DNA from: Phallus indusiatus
Lineage: Eukaryota > Basidiomycota > Agaricomycetes > Phallales > Phallaceae
Reading direction: 5' to 3'
Assembly: GCA_027605045.1 (NCBI GenBank)
Contig: JAQFWX010000059.1
Location: forward strand, 161,855 to 225,854
DNA: 64,000 nt
The notes beneath the pieces are model-generated. The model was not told the origin of the DNA, made no database searches, and was given only the letters and a program-made list of their open reading frames with translations. Positions 1 to 11,802 of this stretch are shown in pieces; the stretch's first letter is position 1, and each line of letters starts with the position of its first letter. The position numbers and the translations under genes are program-made.

Positions 1-808
1 TTCTAGCCTTTCCTTCGGAGCCAGGCCGTGTAAGAACGATAACATTCTGAATAAAAAAGAAATGATTTGAATGTTTTGATACATAAAGATGTTCAGTATT
101 GACCCACGAAATGTCCTGACTGAAGAAGACCTTTAACGACAAACTCTCCGGTGTTTCCGCTTCCCCCAAGGACAAAAACAGTAGATTTCACGGATGCGGC
201 AGGTGAAGACATCGTAATTTATGTTCACTAAGCACAAATTGCTGGAAGGTTTTATACCAGTCAGATCTGGAAAGAGAACTAATGGCCGTGTTGACGCGTC
301 AGACACGAAGCCTCCTTTACGATAGAGTGGGAGCTGAATGCGTTTGTTGACAAATGGGGACATGATACAACTGAAAAGAAAAGATAGGCTGCAACAGGAG
401 GATTTGTAACTTCAGGTACAAATTAGTAATACAGCCGGACGATGCAGATGACGTGATTTGAATGCGTCACTCTGCCGCTGTTTCAACAGGCTTCAGCAGC
501 CCGTAACTATGGTTTAGCTGTTGTACGAACACGTAATTTCAATGTTATGATCATATAAAACGTGCCTTAAGAGCGATTAGACATTAGATCCGCTTGTAGT
601 GCTGTTAGAAAACGCAGTTGGTAAACATTTTCAAAATGAGATTACAGATATGCTCTATACTTGTAATTACCTGAATCAAAGTTCCTACGGCAGCCGAGCC
701 AGAGAATGAGTTTTGTGGTGCACAATTATCAAAGGTCATACATACCAGCAAAAAAACACAAGCACGGCTATGGAATATCAAAGTCCAGCCATTCAAGTTA
801 GTCATCAG

Positions 809-2910
809 CTAATCCCTCTTTCTTTCCCGTACCAGAAACTTGTCTTTACTACCGGGAAGAATATCCGGTCCAACCCAATAGTCACGCGGACGTTGTTTAG
901 GGTCGAGTTGAGCATCGTAGTTCAACATGAAATGAACAAGAACGATCTTTAGGAAAGTAGCAGCAAAAAATCTGCCAGGGCTATATTGTGGAATATCATT
1001 AGAAACGGGGGATGCATTTGAACGCGACAAGGAATCATACCATATAGTTTCTCCCATGCCGAAAACTACAAATGATGAATTTGGAGTGGTAAGGTAGGGA
1101 TTCTGGCTGACACTACTGTTGTCATTTTTGCAGAACCTGAATCCATCAAATGTGGACGGATCAGGGAATAGAGTACTGTCCAAATGGCATGCGCCCATGG
1201 GAATGATTACCATAGTGTCTTTAGGTACGCGTACGCCGTTTGACAAGACATAGTCCTTCATGCTCCATCGATGCGCTGTGACTAGGGAAAAGAAAGGCGG
1301 TTATTCTTTTGAATCACTGTGTTTTTGAGGACACAAAGTTACTGCTTACCCACTCGCGATGCTTTCATGCGTATGGATTCCATAATAAAGCTCTCCAATT
1401 TATGTAGCTGCGCTAGCGACGACCGTGTAAAGCCGTGTTTTGAGATCACAGATTCAGCTTCTTCTCTCAACAGTTTTAAATACTCGGGTTTATCGGCTAG
1501 GTCTCGAAATATCAATGATAAAGTCTGAGTAGAACATCTTATCAATAAACGTCTGAGACAGGAAGTATGAGGCATCGATTATACCATTGATGTCGTATGA
1601 ACAGCAGCAAAATTCATTACTAGCACACGGTGTGCTAGCTCTTCCTCTGTACGTCCCTCGTTATTTGCTTCATCAATAAGTAGTGAAAGTATATCATTCT
1701 ACACCAGAAATCACTAATTGTCCCTTTATATAAAGAAACACAAATACGGACTGATCTATCCGGATAATTTGGACCATATTCATCCACCTTTGCTTTTCGT
1801 TCTGCGATGTCATTGCGTAAAGCCCGCGTTGCCGCTTCTCGAGCTCGTGGAATATTGGTGAAAAGGGTTCGCGCATGCCTGTGATACGTTAATTATGATA
1901 CGGGGTTTACGCATGGTTAGATAGAGAAATGATATACCTACTCTTTTAATGAACGGGGAAAGAAGCCTAAAATGAAAGCACCCAGAGCTGCGTCCGTAGT
2001 AAATTGAGTCATTATTTTCAGATAATCCGGATCTCGGCCTGTGGAAATATCTTCTGAGTAAAAGCCAAACAAATGGAAAGAATAGCCTATCGTACATATA
2101 GTGGGGTCGGAAACGATAACACGGTTGATACTACGAGCGACGAGTAATTGGCTCATTTGATATATACCAACCGGCATCCAATCTACAAATAACAGCGTTA
2201 ACACATGGAGGATACACAGGCCTTCTTGGGAGAGATCACACCTCCCGCCGATGGCACCAGTTCTTCAAGCACTGCGATAATTTCAGCTTTGAGGGGCTCA
2301 AACCACCCATCTAACCCTTTAGTCATCCGATGACGCATAACGTTGATATGGTAATCATTTTCGAAAATCTGTGGTCCAAGTGTGTATTCGCCTGATATCA
2401 TCTGGTTGAACTGGATTAAATAGGAAAGAGATGAAAAGGAAAGGTAAGCTTACAATCTTGGCTGCCTCATGAGCAGACAAGTCTTGCTGTCCTTTCATGA
2501 ACCTTAGCTCGTCTATGAGCTTATCACTGCACACAAAAATGTGCCAACTCGAGAAAGTGGGAACACGGTAGACGCTGATGTTTTTGCTGAACTGAAGGGA
2601 AAAAAAGCGTCAACCGGTTTGCAGCGACAACGCATCCACGCATGCAGGTCTTGTTTACCTTGTCGTATCCTTTTTGAAGTAGCTTCGGTCCTTGAATCAT
2701 ATACCTTATAAAGTCAATATATGATAGGAAGAAGTTGGTGCTGCCAACGGCTGGAATCTCAGCCTAGAATTTTCACTGTAATAAGCAAAACACGAAGATG
2801 ATTTTGGCTTGAAAGAAGACTCACATATGGATCGGGTCTGATGAACGCATAGTATAATATTGCGCAGACGAAGGCGGCGGCGGCAGATTTGTGTCACTCA
2901 GTGGATTCAT
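809..2910 (-). CDS. Cytochrome P450 monooxygenase, multi-exon, probable 5' frameshift
   Basis: Microsomal heme-thiolate monooxygenase; substrate unknown. Spliced pieces read in order: hydrophobic N-terminal anchor (AFVCAILYYAFIRPDPY), EIPAVGS, YTLGPQ, then CRDPDY restored across an intron, the I-helix variant NFAAVHTTS, the K-helix ESIRMK, and the heme loop. The heme loop is interrupted by a 60-bp in-frame intron (981-1040, GT..AG). Removing it gives FGMGETICPGRFFA, with the axial Cys immediately after the junction. Another intron is about 1282-1349. The CRDPDY and AxHTTS variants are typical of fungal P450s of the ent-kaurene-oxidase-like/CYP512-type group (family knowledge; exact family not assigned). 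The only in-frame-looking ATG (2908-2910) opens a frame that differs by one base from the membrane-anchor frame, across a CCG repeat at about 2872-2884. The 5' end is therefore either frameshifted, mis-sequenced or begins at an exon I did not find. Confidence 0.85.
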
Positions 2911-3524
2911 TAAGGGCAAGATTCAAAAAGATAGTCAAAGGACTGGGTACGTTGAGTACGTCGTCTGACCGTCCACCGAATGCTGTAAGCACGGGCGTTT
3001 GCGGTGAATTATATCCGTTTCCGAGGAGGTTCATTTAGCGGCTGGGCGTGTTTTAGAAATGGTACCTTGACCAGCTTAACCAACATAATATTAAGGTAGA
3101 GATATCTTACCGGCAATATTTCTCTTTACGTTGAGATCTAGACGATCCAAAGTGCTCGGTCCTTTTTTTTTCAAGTGCGTGAATCACGCCTGTCTGACGG
3201 TCTGCAGTCACCGATGTCTTGCTTCATGACACGTTGTCATCTCGACGAATTCACTGCTCTGATACTACGTATATCTCATGTATAGTAAAAGCTGCAACAT
3301 AGAGTCGGTCACTTGGTAAGCGAGGCAAGAACAAGAACATGATGTAGGGACCAAATAAGAATTAATTCCGCGGTGAACAGCGTCTATTCATTTTCTTTGC
3401 AGTTTGAATTTCTGGTTGATTCGTAATTTTTTTTTGGACAACATTGTTGACGTCGCTCGTCATTGGGTGTATTGGGAAATTCATAGGCGCTATATGGTGT
3501 TCAGATTTCAGGCGCTCACGTGTC
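2911..3524. other. Intergenic region between the P450 and the tRNA
   Basis: About 0.6 kb. No coding frame recognised. It contains the P450 upstream region and the 5' flank of the plus-strand tRNA. I see no clear TATA-driven promoter that I would stake a call on. Confidence 0.5.
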
Positions 3525-3618
3525 GGTGAGGTGGCCGAGTTGGTCTAAGGCGTGAGACTAAGGTGCTTTGCCTAATCTCATCTCTTCGGAGGCGCGAGTT
3601 CGAATCTCGCCCTCATCA
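3525..3618 (+). tRNA. tRNA-Leu(AAG) with an 11-nt intron
   Basis: Cloverleaf read directly. The acceptor stem GGTGAGG (3525-3531) pairs with CCTCATC (3611-3617), with discriminator A at 3618. The D-arm is GCC..GGC, the anticodon stem TGAGA/TCTCA, and the T-arm GCGAG-TTCGAAT-CTCGC. The long variable arm (TCTCTTCGGAGGC) is the class II signature expected for leucine. The loop reads C-T-A-A-G-G, then about 11 extra bases, then A, so an intron sits at the canonical 37/38 position and the anticodon is AAG (reads CUU). A T run (TTTT) follows at about 3620, consistent with Pol III termination. No CCA is encoded, as expected in a eukaryote. Confidence 0.95.
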
Positions 3619-6600
3619 GCTTTTGCGCCCCTCAGCTGCTCCTTCACTAAAAGGGACCTTGTTTCTAATCAGACTCAAATCAATTCGATCTACTTTTTTG
3701 TCGATTCGGTCTTCTTGTAATCTTCCCAATGCGCAGGACGACACGCTCGCCCGTTTGACTAACAGAGTGGGGACCTGCTTGTCATAACTCCCTACTTCCG
3801 GATTTTGCAGCATGACCGTGTCAATAGTACATTGAATATCAGAAATGTTGTTTTTGCGTTGTTCCGTCCTTTGTGTGGACGGGTTTGGCCATAAATTTAA
3901 CACTCTAATTCCTTATTAATAGGAAATCATTAAAAGCATGGTTTAATTCACATATCACAGTTTTCATGAAAGAGATTAAAGTTAAGTCTTAAGTACTTAA
4001 ATTCCCGAATTATGACTTGTTCTGAGTCGCATATGGTTAGCATTTATCGACAATCGACTATCGTGATGGAGCCCTTAATTAATTCTTCTCGGAAAGTTGC
4101 TTAATACAAAACTAGTCACCCTGGTTTCATGTGCCACAATCAAAAGAAGAATCTTCTTGAACATTTGCACAGCTGCAACTGCCTTTCGCGACACATACAT
4201 CAAAATCTCGTGGAAGTGGCGATTTGATCAACAGCAACCTTAGGCTTCTTTACTTCCCTTCCAATTATGGCTGTTGAGAAACTGCAACTGCTTCATAGTA
4301 TAGTCAAAAACAAAGTTTACTACGTGGGCGTATGAGGCCCTTCCGGAGCAATCCGATGTACATCGTGGGCACGAGTATAAGCTGCAGTCAACTCAAACAG
4401 CGGCAGGTCCATTTTCAAATGACAGCTACCTCTCCGATAATCCGATTTATCGCCTGCAAGGGCATGAGCTTGTGAATTTATTAGGCGAACAGTGGCTGCA
4501 TGGTGATGAAATTTCTCGCTCTTTTTGTAGCCGACATTAGTCACTGACCTTGAGAGAGTTAAAATAATTGAAAGGGGGTGCTTGCGAGGTCCAAGAAACT
4601 AAAATATCCTATTGTTACTTTGAAGCGGCCAAGCTTTTGATATTCTTTTCGTTGGACCGATGACATTACCTTCATTACGCAGACTTGACCGTAGCAGTAC
4701 GTTTGCATAGGTTGTTGTGATTAGCTCTATACTTTGCCGTGATTCAAGACCTTTAGTACAATGGATTTGATTAATTGAATACATTAGGGTTGCCCTCGAC
4801 AAACGAAGTATCGAACCATAGTTCAAAATGGAGTTAAAGCACGTCTGCTAAACGTGGCGTACAGCAAGTTGGTTTTAGTAACATTATGCTTATGCTAGAT
4901 ACTTTCAATTTTAGAAATGATTTTTACTTATCAAATTTGACAGAGCTTTCGATTTAGAAACCCGGCAAAAGCTTGACCCTAAAGCGACTAAACCTCCAGG
5001 TTTCCACAACTGAGTTTAATTATCATCCTACCTCGATATCGGATGTAAAACTAGTTGCAGATCGATCGATCTACAACCACAATGGGACGTCACAGCGAAA
5101 TGGGGCCCGGCGTAATGTTATAATAACCTAAATTTGGTTGTCAAAGAACAAAGTTAATACGCCCCCCGTCCTCGATGGAGAAAGAAACGCCTTTGAACAC
5201 ATCATAATTTAATGACATATCCCGGTGATGGTGATCTACATTTTTAATTCAACGTATAACGATATAGAACCTTACGAATCTTACGAACTTGAAACGCACC
5301 TAGAACACGTACAAATACAAGGCATTATAGTATTTGTATTAAACCTATGTACGGTGCACCATCTGACTTAGGGGAGCACTGCGATGAACGACAATCAAAC
5401 AACAAGTCCCTAATTCAAACTTGTTTAACAAAGTAGATCATTAACATGGTAGCATAAACCCGTGCGTTCTCTTAGCTTTAGGTAACATCTTACCTAGCGT
5501 TGGAGAAACTATTTTAAAAGGCAGCTATCAAACCCCTATCGCGAAGAATCACAATTAGTTACCAAAGATAATTTAGCAATTGTGACGGCGGCGCGGGAAG
5601 GGCATTTATAAATAGCAGTTATTATCCATAACCATCGTCATTTTAAGAACTGCAAGCTGTATCCTATTGTGGCCAGGCTTTGTCATCGTCCTATCATGTG
5701 GTAGTACTTTGCTAGACGATTTAGAGTTAACCCAGTCCATTCCAAAGCAACGTTGTCTTATATGGAAAGGTCATCAACGTAGTGTTTCATTACCATATCA
5801 AAGATAGTTCCTTACTTTAGTGGAGGACAAACCTCGGTTAAACAACTTCTAAACCCACGTAGTGAACCTCATTGGTTTCGAGCAATCCGCGCTTGTGAGT
5901 AAATCTCCTGAAAAGTCACAGAATATACGCATTTGAGGTCGCACCGGCTCGTGCCATCATTGCTGGTGAATCACAGAGCACCACTTGAACCACGTTGATG
6001 AGAAATACCAGCCTGAGTGTGTACTTTCAGTCACTCACATTGATGATACTCCATCATCGGGTCTCAAAGTAATTCCCCTTCACGTTTATAAACAGACCTA
6101 TTCGTCATGTCGCATAAATCGCGCACGCGGTGCGCATATTAACATTGAACACGTTCTCACCAGCAGTTAAACTCTCTGTCCCCATTGAGAAATGAATGGT
6201 AGTGAGAGGATTGCTTCGTCGCGCTGGGAAAGTGAATGACCACTAATTGTTTCGAAATTAAACAAAAAGATCGGGCACTCTGACTGCTTGAATGATAACC
6301 GATAACCCCATATATGGAATAACGTACACGACGAAATGCAGTGTCTGTGATAGGAACTTCCCGCGCTGCTATAAGTAGTATATATTTGGTGCTAAGGACT
6401 AATTCTATTATGCGCCGTTCACTGACACACCAAGATACGAAGAAAGCTCTGCTTAATCATTAAAGCTTCTCACCCACATGGTAAACTGCAGTGGCAGATA
6501 GGTTATTACCCTTCTTTTGTGCATATATAAGTTAGACGCCGAATTCTGCGATGCCCGCAGAAGTCGAAGCCACTTTAACGGCTAATTCCATGGCGGGGAC

Positions 6601-7738
6601 AGCACTTGCAAGGAGGTGCCAGTAGGTGCCAGTGGGGGAGGGTCATCTACCTTTTAAATTCATTATGCACACAACAAAAGTTCTTCCATAACTTTGTAAA
6701 TCTGTCAACGCCACAGAATGTGAACCAATACACATTATCACAGTCATTTTCTTTTAAATGAGATGATGATAAAAGCACAGCAGTCTTTTATGCTCATATA
6801 TATCATCATCCAGACTGGTTGTCGGATCGGTTTAACTTCGATAAATTAGGGAGTGTTATCAGAGTTCAAGGACGTACGTCGAATCAAAACGAAATAACGC
6901 CTATCTAGAAAATGCAGATCACGGCATGCATCATCACACCATTTTCCGCATCCATAGTAGCTGAAGAAGGGAATGCTAAAGTTCAGCATAAACAGGCAAT
7001 TTAGACAGACCAATTGGAAAGACGCAGATAACAAAGGTAATCGCCACACTCTGATATCAAGCACAGAGGCTGTCAGGTGAACGAAGATGTCGTTTCGAAA
7101 GGTTATCCGAAGTTGTCAAGTCAAATACTCCCATAACTATTGACAAGAATTCACATTTGATCCACGCTGCATATGACATTTAGTCAGTACGCAAACAGAC
7201 GGCGCGATGGCATGGCGGACACTTTGAATGATGATACATTATTTGTCATAAAGGTTGTCACGAATGTAAACGGGCATACTCACAAGCTGATGCTATACAC
7301 AATTAAATGAAGAGAATCGACGACAGCGAGTTATCAGAATACACATGGTATGCAAACGATAACTCGAGTGCGATACGCCACTGGCAAAGCTGATAAGAAA
7401 TAACCATAAATCCCGACCGTTTCAGACGGCTGGGATAAGGTTCAAGGGGTCAGACACTAGACATAACAAAAAAAAAGTTTGCGAGAGATAAGCCTTTTGA
7501 GGAATATCGCTCAAACGTCTAAGAACAGCAAACCATCGGTTGTATCTTCAAGCCCAAATTATATCAAATCCGGCGGAGCGCTCGCGCAAACGGTCCAAAA
7601 GCAAGAACGAGCGATGATAGCAAGAATACCGATGGAGAGAGCCGATAAATATTTACAAAGCTGTCCCAGTCGGTCAAATAAAGGTGTACTTTATATAACT
7701 ATAAACGAGCGATCGCAGTGTTTAATTTATGACGAGGG
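3619..7738. other. Gene-poor stretch, about 4.1 kb
   Basis: AT-rich, with no frame on either strand showing a recognisable domain or plausible splicing. A short direct duplication (GGTGCCAGTA/GGTGCCAGTG) lies at about 6615-6640. It may be decayed repeat sequence, but I see no terminal repeats or transposase remnants. Confidence 0.5.
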
Positions 7739-8605
7739 TTATGATGCCGAGGAAGACGAAGAGGAGGAGGATGCTTCTTCGGAACTTGGCGATGAAGTTG
7801 CATTTGACGTATTGCCAGAATCAGAAGAGTCAACATCCGATCTCGAATCTGACTCTGACACCGAATGTGAGGCCGAACAGTCCGATAAATGTGTTTCGTC
7901 ATTTTCGTTTGAGTCAGAATGAGAGTCCGAGGCCGAGTCCAAGTCCGAGATCGTACCTTCATCAGTTTTTCTTCTTCTTTTCTTTTCAAAAACGCCCAAG
8001 CCCAGGTTCTAGAATGACGGACATAAATAAAGGGACATATAGAACGAGTATATATATATACCATTTCAATATAAGTTTCTTGATCCATGGCGACGTTTTC
8101 GATGTCAACACTTGTTGGATCGTCTTGTGCTCGTCTCATAAGTTCTGCATTAGATTGGGCCATTTGTGGAAGGAAGGCTTCAATTCTCGAAAAAACTAAT
8201 CACGAGCGGGTTCAGGTGTATGACGATTTCAAAAACAGATTCATACTTTCGCTTTTCGGTACAAAGTGCGGTCGTGAAGATGGTAGCAAAGGAAATTGAA
8301 AAGAAGTCGATGGTAATGATGCTGAAGACGAGGGCAATGAATCTATATTCTCAAGCAAACTTTCTGTCTCATAGGCCATTTAAAGACATCAGTAATTTAT
8401 AAATTCTAGGAGTCGAAAACTTACGAAGTCTCGCTAACCGCTGTTCGTCGTCCTCGACTTCTAGAACATCTAGTGTGCTTTTATTGGTCCTTCCGTTGAT
8501 TTTCTCGGATTTATCCGCGTCCTTGACGGTGAAGGTTGCAGCCTCCGAACCTTGCTTCAAGCAACGGTCAAGACCACCATCTTCAGTATGTATTTCAGAA
8601 TCCAT
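7739..8605 (-). CDS. NOPCHAP1-like protein (NOP protein chaperone 1 / DUF4598 type)
   Basis: Four exons (8425-8605, 8247-8363, 8062-8177, 7739-8008) join in frame with GT..AG introns of 61, 69 and 53 bp to give 227 aa. The call rests on FLPQMAQSNAEL (from about residue 101), a following IEN motif, a YIEMNLGLG block and a long Ser/Asp/Glu-rich tail. The human box C/D snoRNP assembly chaperone NOPCHAP1 has the same order: FLPQMAxxNxxL, NIENI, I-x-M-D, then an acidic serine tail. By family knowledge it would bridge NOP58 and the R2TP AAA+ ATPases in the nucleolus during snoRNP assembly. The N-terminal 90 residues are not conserved to my eye. The tail ends in a run of about eight serines. The GA-rich tail gives long spurious open frames on the opposite strand. 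Confidence 0.8.
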
Positions 8606-9665
8606 TCGTTTAATCAGTGAATGAATATACAAAGGAGGTCGTTCTGTAATCGGTGGAGATGAATGAACGTGGTGATGCAAGTGGTCGGAGGTCGGGAGAA
8701 TTTGAGTATGTCACGCGTCACACGATTTCAAGCTCCCGCCATCGTCTGCAAGCTTTTCAACGGTACTGAGTACTGATTCCTCTAGAGAAGAGGTACAAGA
8801 GATACATTCGACCCAAACTGATGGTTCAAGAGCATTAACGTCAAACTAGGCGGAGACGAGAAAGAGCCGAGTCTCTGGAGATTCCTAGATCGCAGGACGA
8901 ACTAGTCCAGGGACGAAACTCAGACTATTGATTGTCATGAAGGATAGTACAGAATTAAGGTATCTTTGAGATTACCGGCTAGGCCTGTACATAGCGAGAA
9001 CTTTTTGAAAGGAGGATCATAGCTTCCTGGGGAGGGTGTGGATTCAAACTGATAGGCCGAAGTCGTAGCATTCCGCCTGAAAAGTCTTGCGAGCTGGGGA
9101 TGCTTGATACTGCACAGACATGCATGGTTTATTTGGGTTTGAGTGGATTCCGATGGTCAGGTCTTCAAGTCGAAGATTCCAAGAAAAACATAGCGGGCAC
9201 AAACCTCCGGCTCGCAAAAAAGAGCGACTACTCCAAGACTACTCAGTGTTCAGGAATCAGTCCATTCCATTTTGACCCTTATAGTTGCATGAGACGTGGT
9301 GAAATAGAGAATATAGCTAAGTACCTTTGTCAATAAGGAAATATAAAAGAAACTAAATCATAAAGAACGCACCTCGCGACTAGTAGGAGAGGCGTCGCTA
9401 TTATAGTCACAACGTCACGGCGTGACTTTAGCATTTACACTCAACATGCGACAATACTTCGCAGCATTCTGTAGAACTGTGTCTTTTCTTTTTTTTACTG
9501 AAAAGGCTCTGACAGATTGAGGAGATACATTCAAATTAAACTTAGGATGAAGCCTACGCTCAGATGTTTAGACTCACGGTCCATTCAGTGATATGTAATT
9601 ACTTCATGCGGCGATGAAAGACCCTGCAGACCGTTCTAGGCCGTTTTTTGCATCTTCTTTCCTAG
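8606..9665. other. Divergent intergenic region, NOPCHAP1-like gene / GMC gene
   Basis: About 1.06 kb between two divergently transcribed genes, so it should contain both promoters. A 79-codon open frame at 9100-9336 has no features I recognise and I do not call it a gene. Confidence 0.5.
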
Positions 9666-11802
9666 ATGTGGCCTTTCTCAAGTAACACCTATCCAGAATT
9701 TTCCCCAAGAGACGTTGGTGTAGAGCTTCTCAAAGGCAGTGCCGCAAATCAGCTGCCTGAGCATAAATATGATTATATCGTTGTAGGAGGTATGTAAATG
9801 ATTCTGCGAATTTTGAGATTTGAAACAACAGGTCTTGGGTTTAAACCCCTTCTAGGTGGAACCGCAGGTTGCGTCGTTGCATCTCGCCTGAGCGAAAATC
9901 CAAATTGTCAAGTCTTGCTCGTGGAGCGAGGAGGTGTTTACGACACTTGGGCAAATCGTGTTCCTCTTATTAGTGCTGATGCATATACCAAACACACAAT
10001 CGCGAAAAAATCCAAGTCGCTTCCTATTTCTTCTGCCGCCGGTCGGACCGTTGAGCTCATTTATCCCGAGGTACTCGGTGGTGGCTCGAGAGTAAATGCA
10101 ATGATCTATACTCGAGGCTTCCCAGGAGAGTATAACGCTTGGGAAGAGCACATGGGTCGAAGCGGATGGAATTTTGAGCGGCTGAAACTTTTTTTCTCCA
10201 AATCAGAGCACTCGTTGAGCCAGAAAGGGGATTCTCGCGGTAGAGACGGTCAGTTTACGGCCATCAACCTAATAGAATCCTTCGCTGAGCTTTGACGGTA
10301 CATTACTAGGGCCTTTGGAAAATCAGACCTTTCCAAACTACGAGTCTAACGCGATTCATCAGTAAATTTCTCGATTTACCTAAATTTCACCGCGACTAAC
10401 TCGGATATTTTCTCAGCGTAAGGGATGCTGCATCTGCCCTCAATATCCCATTCACGCCGGACATTAATTCTCCTAACGTCTCGTCTGTAAGCCTTGCAAG
10501 CCTCGACATCGCGGTAAACAGAAAAATGCAGCGTGCTTCCTCATTTAACTCTTACCTTCCTCATCACGTTGCTCAAACACGCCCGAACCTCAAGGTATGC
10601 ACCAACACAGTCGTCACCCGAATCGTATTTGCGCAAGATAATGGCGAGATCAAAGCCGGCGGAGTAGAAATGCGCAATGCCAACAAAAAGGATGACCAAT
10701 CTAAGCTTTACTTTGCTAAAGCAACCAAGGAGGTGATTCTTTGTTGCGGGGCACTTGCAAGCCCTCAGGTTCTTATGCTCAGGTTTGGACCATCATCCGG
10801 ACTGCACTGGCGCGTAATACTGATGGTTTGTTTTGCAGCGGAATAGGCCCGCAAGACCATTTAAAGCAGCACGGAATTGACGTTGTCGTCAATAGCCCCG
10901 GCGTAGGGTCTAAACTGGTACATTTAGCCTAATCTACTCCTTTTCGCCCTCTGTTTCTAATATTTCCCGTTATTTCTTTGTTTGGGAAGAAAGACCATGT
11001 TGATCTCCCGATCATGTGGACAATTCCTTTGCGCGATTCGCTTCATGTGTTGATAAAAAAGCCCTTGGTTGCCATCATCGAACTGATCAAATACCTTCTC
11101 TCAAGACCCAGTCTCTTCAGCTCTCCATTCGTTCATATAGCCTTTTTCCTCCCTTCACGGCTCCTGTCTTCAAATGGCCAGTTAATTTCACACGGGCCGA
11201 CCGATCTAGATATTTCGAAACCCGAAAATGTCCCAGATCTAGAACTTAAAGCAATACCCGTCAGTGGTGTTGTTGACGATCCTAAATTCGAACCACCAAA
11301 TGGAAAAGGGATTTTCACATTCATGACATGCCTCCTACGCCCCAAATCAATCGGATCAGTACGTTTGACAAGTGTAGACCCGTACGACCGACCCAAGGTT
11401 GACCTCAACTTTTTTTCCGCACCGGAGGACCTCCACGTGCTTGGCAAAGGCGTAAAGCTCGCTAAACGGCTCGCAGAGCAAATACGAAAACAGGGCTATC
11501 CTTTCACGGAGCTTCTTGTTCCCCAATCTGAGAGCGACGAAGATATTAACCAATATATTCGTGAACGGGCAAGAACGACCTACCACTACTCTTGTACATG
11601 TCGCATGGGTACATTGGAAGAAGGTGGAGTGGTGGACGATGAATTGCGCGTTTGGGGTATACAGGGCTTAAGAGTGGCTGATACTAGTGTCTTTCCTGAG
11701 ATTATTGCAGCGCACACAATGGCTCCTGCCATCATGGTTGCTGAGCGATGTGCTGATTTCATTAAAACTGCATGGTCGTTGGCGAACAGCAGGACTCGAT
11801 GA
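9666..11802 (+). CDS. GMC (glucose-methanol-choline) FAD oxidoreductase
   Basis: Six exons: 9666-9789, 9856-10248, 10310-10361, 10417-10782, 10839-10917 and 10990-11802. All introns are GT..AG and all phases match, giving 608 aa with no internal stop. The dinucleotide-binding site VVGGGTAGC (glycines at about 41-46) is rebuilt across intron 1. The second GMC signature is seen as GGGSRVNAMIYTRG, and LASPQVLMLSGIGP is completed across intron 4. The catalytic pair is present as H537 (YHYSCTCRM) and H580 (AAHTMAPA). Their 43-residue spacing is close to that in aryl-alcohol oxidases. It oxidises an alcohol or sugar substrate, reducing O2 or a quinone to regenerate FAD; the substrate cannot be told from sequence. 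There is no obvious signal peptide, so an intracellular enzyme is more likely than a secreted lignin-degrading one. It looks fully functional. Confidence 0.93.

Noticed and set aside
7479..7922. 147-codon plus-strand frame with a very acidic tail
   Set aside because: It lies opposite the serine/acid-rich last exon of the NOPCHAP1-like gene. That gene has four clean exons and conserved motifs; the plus frame has none.
10236..10282. A 36-bp intron in the GMC gene ending at AATAG
   Set aside because: It is too short and out of phase. The 10249-10309 intron gives GRDGPLENQ with all later exons in frame.
9798..10295. Reading the GMC N-terminal region as a single open exon starting at 9798
   Set aside because: The first residues are intron sequence. 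Splicing 9789 to 9856 restores VVGGGTAGC, and the intron at 10249-10309 keeps phase.
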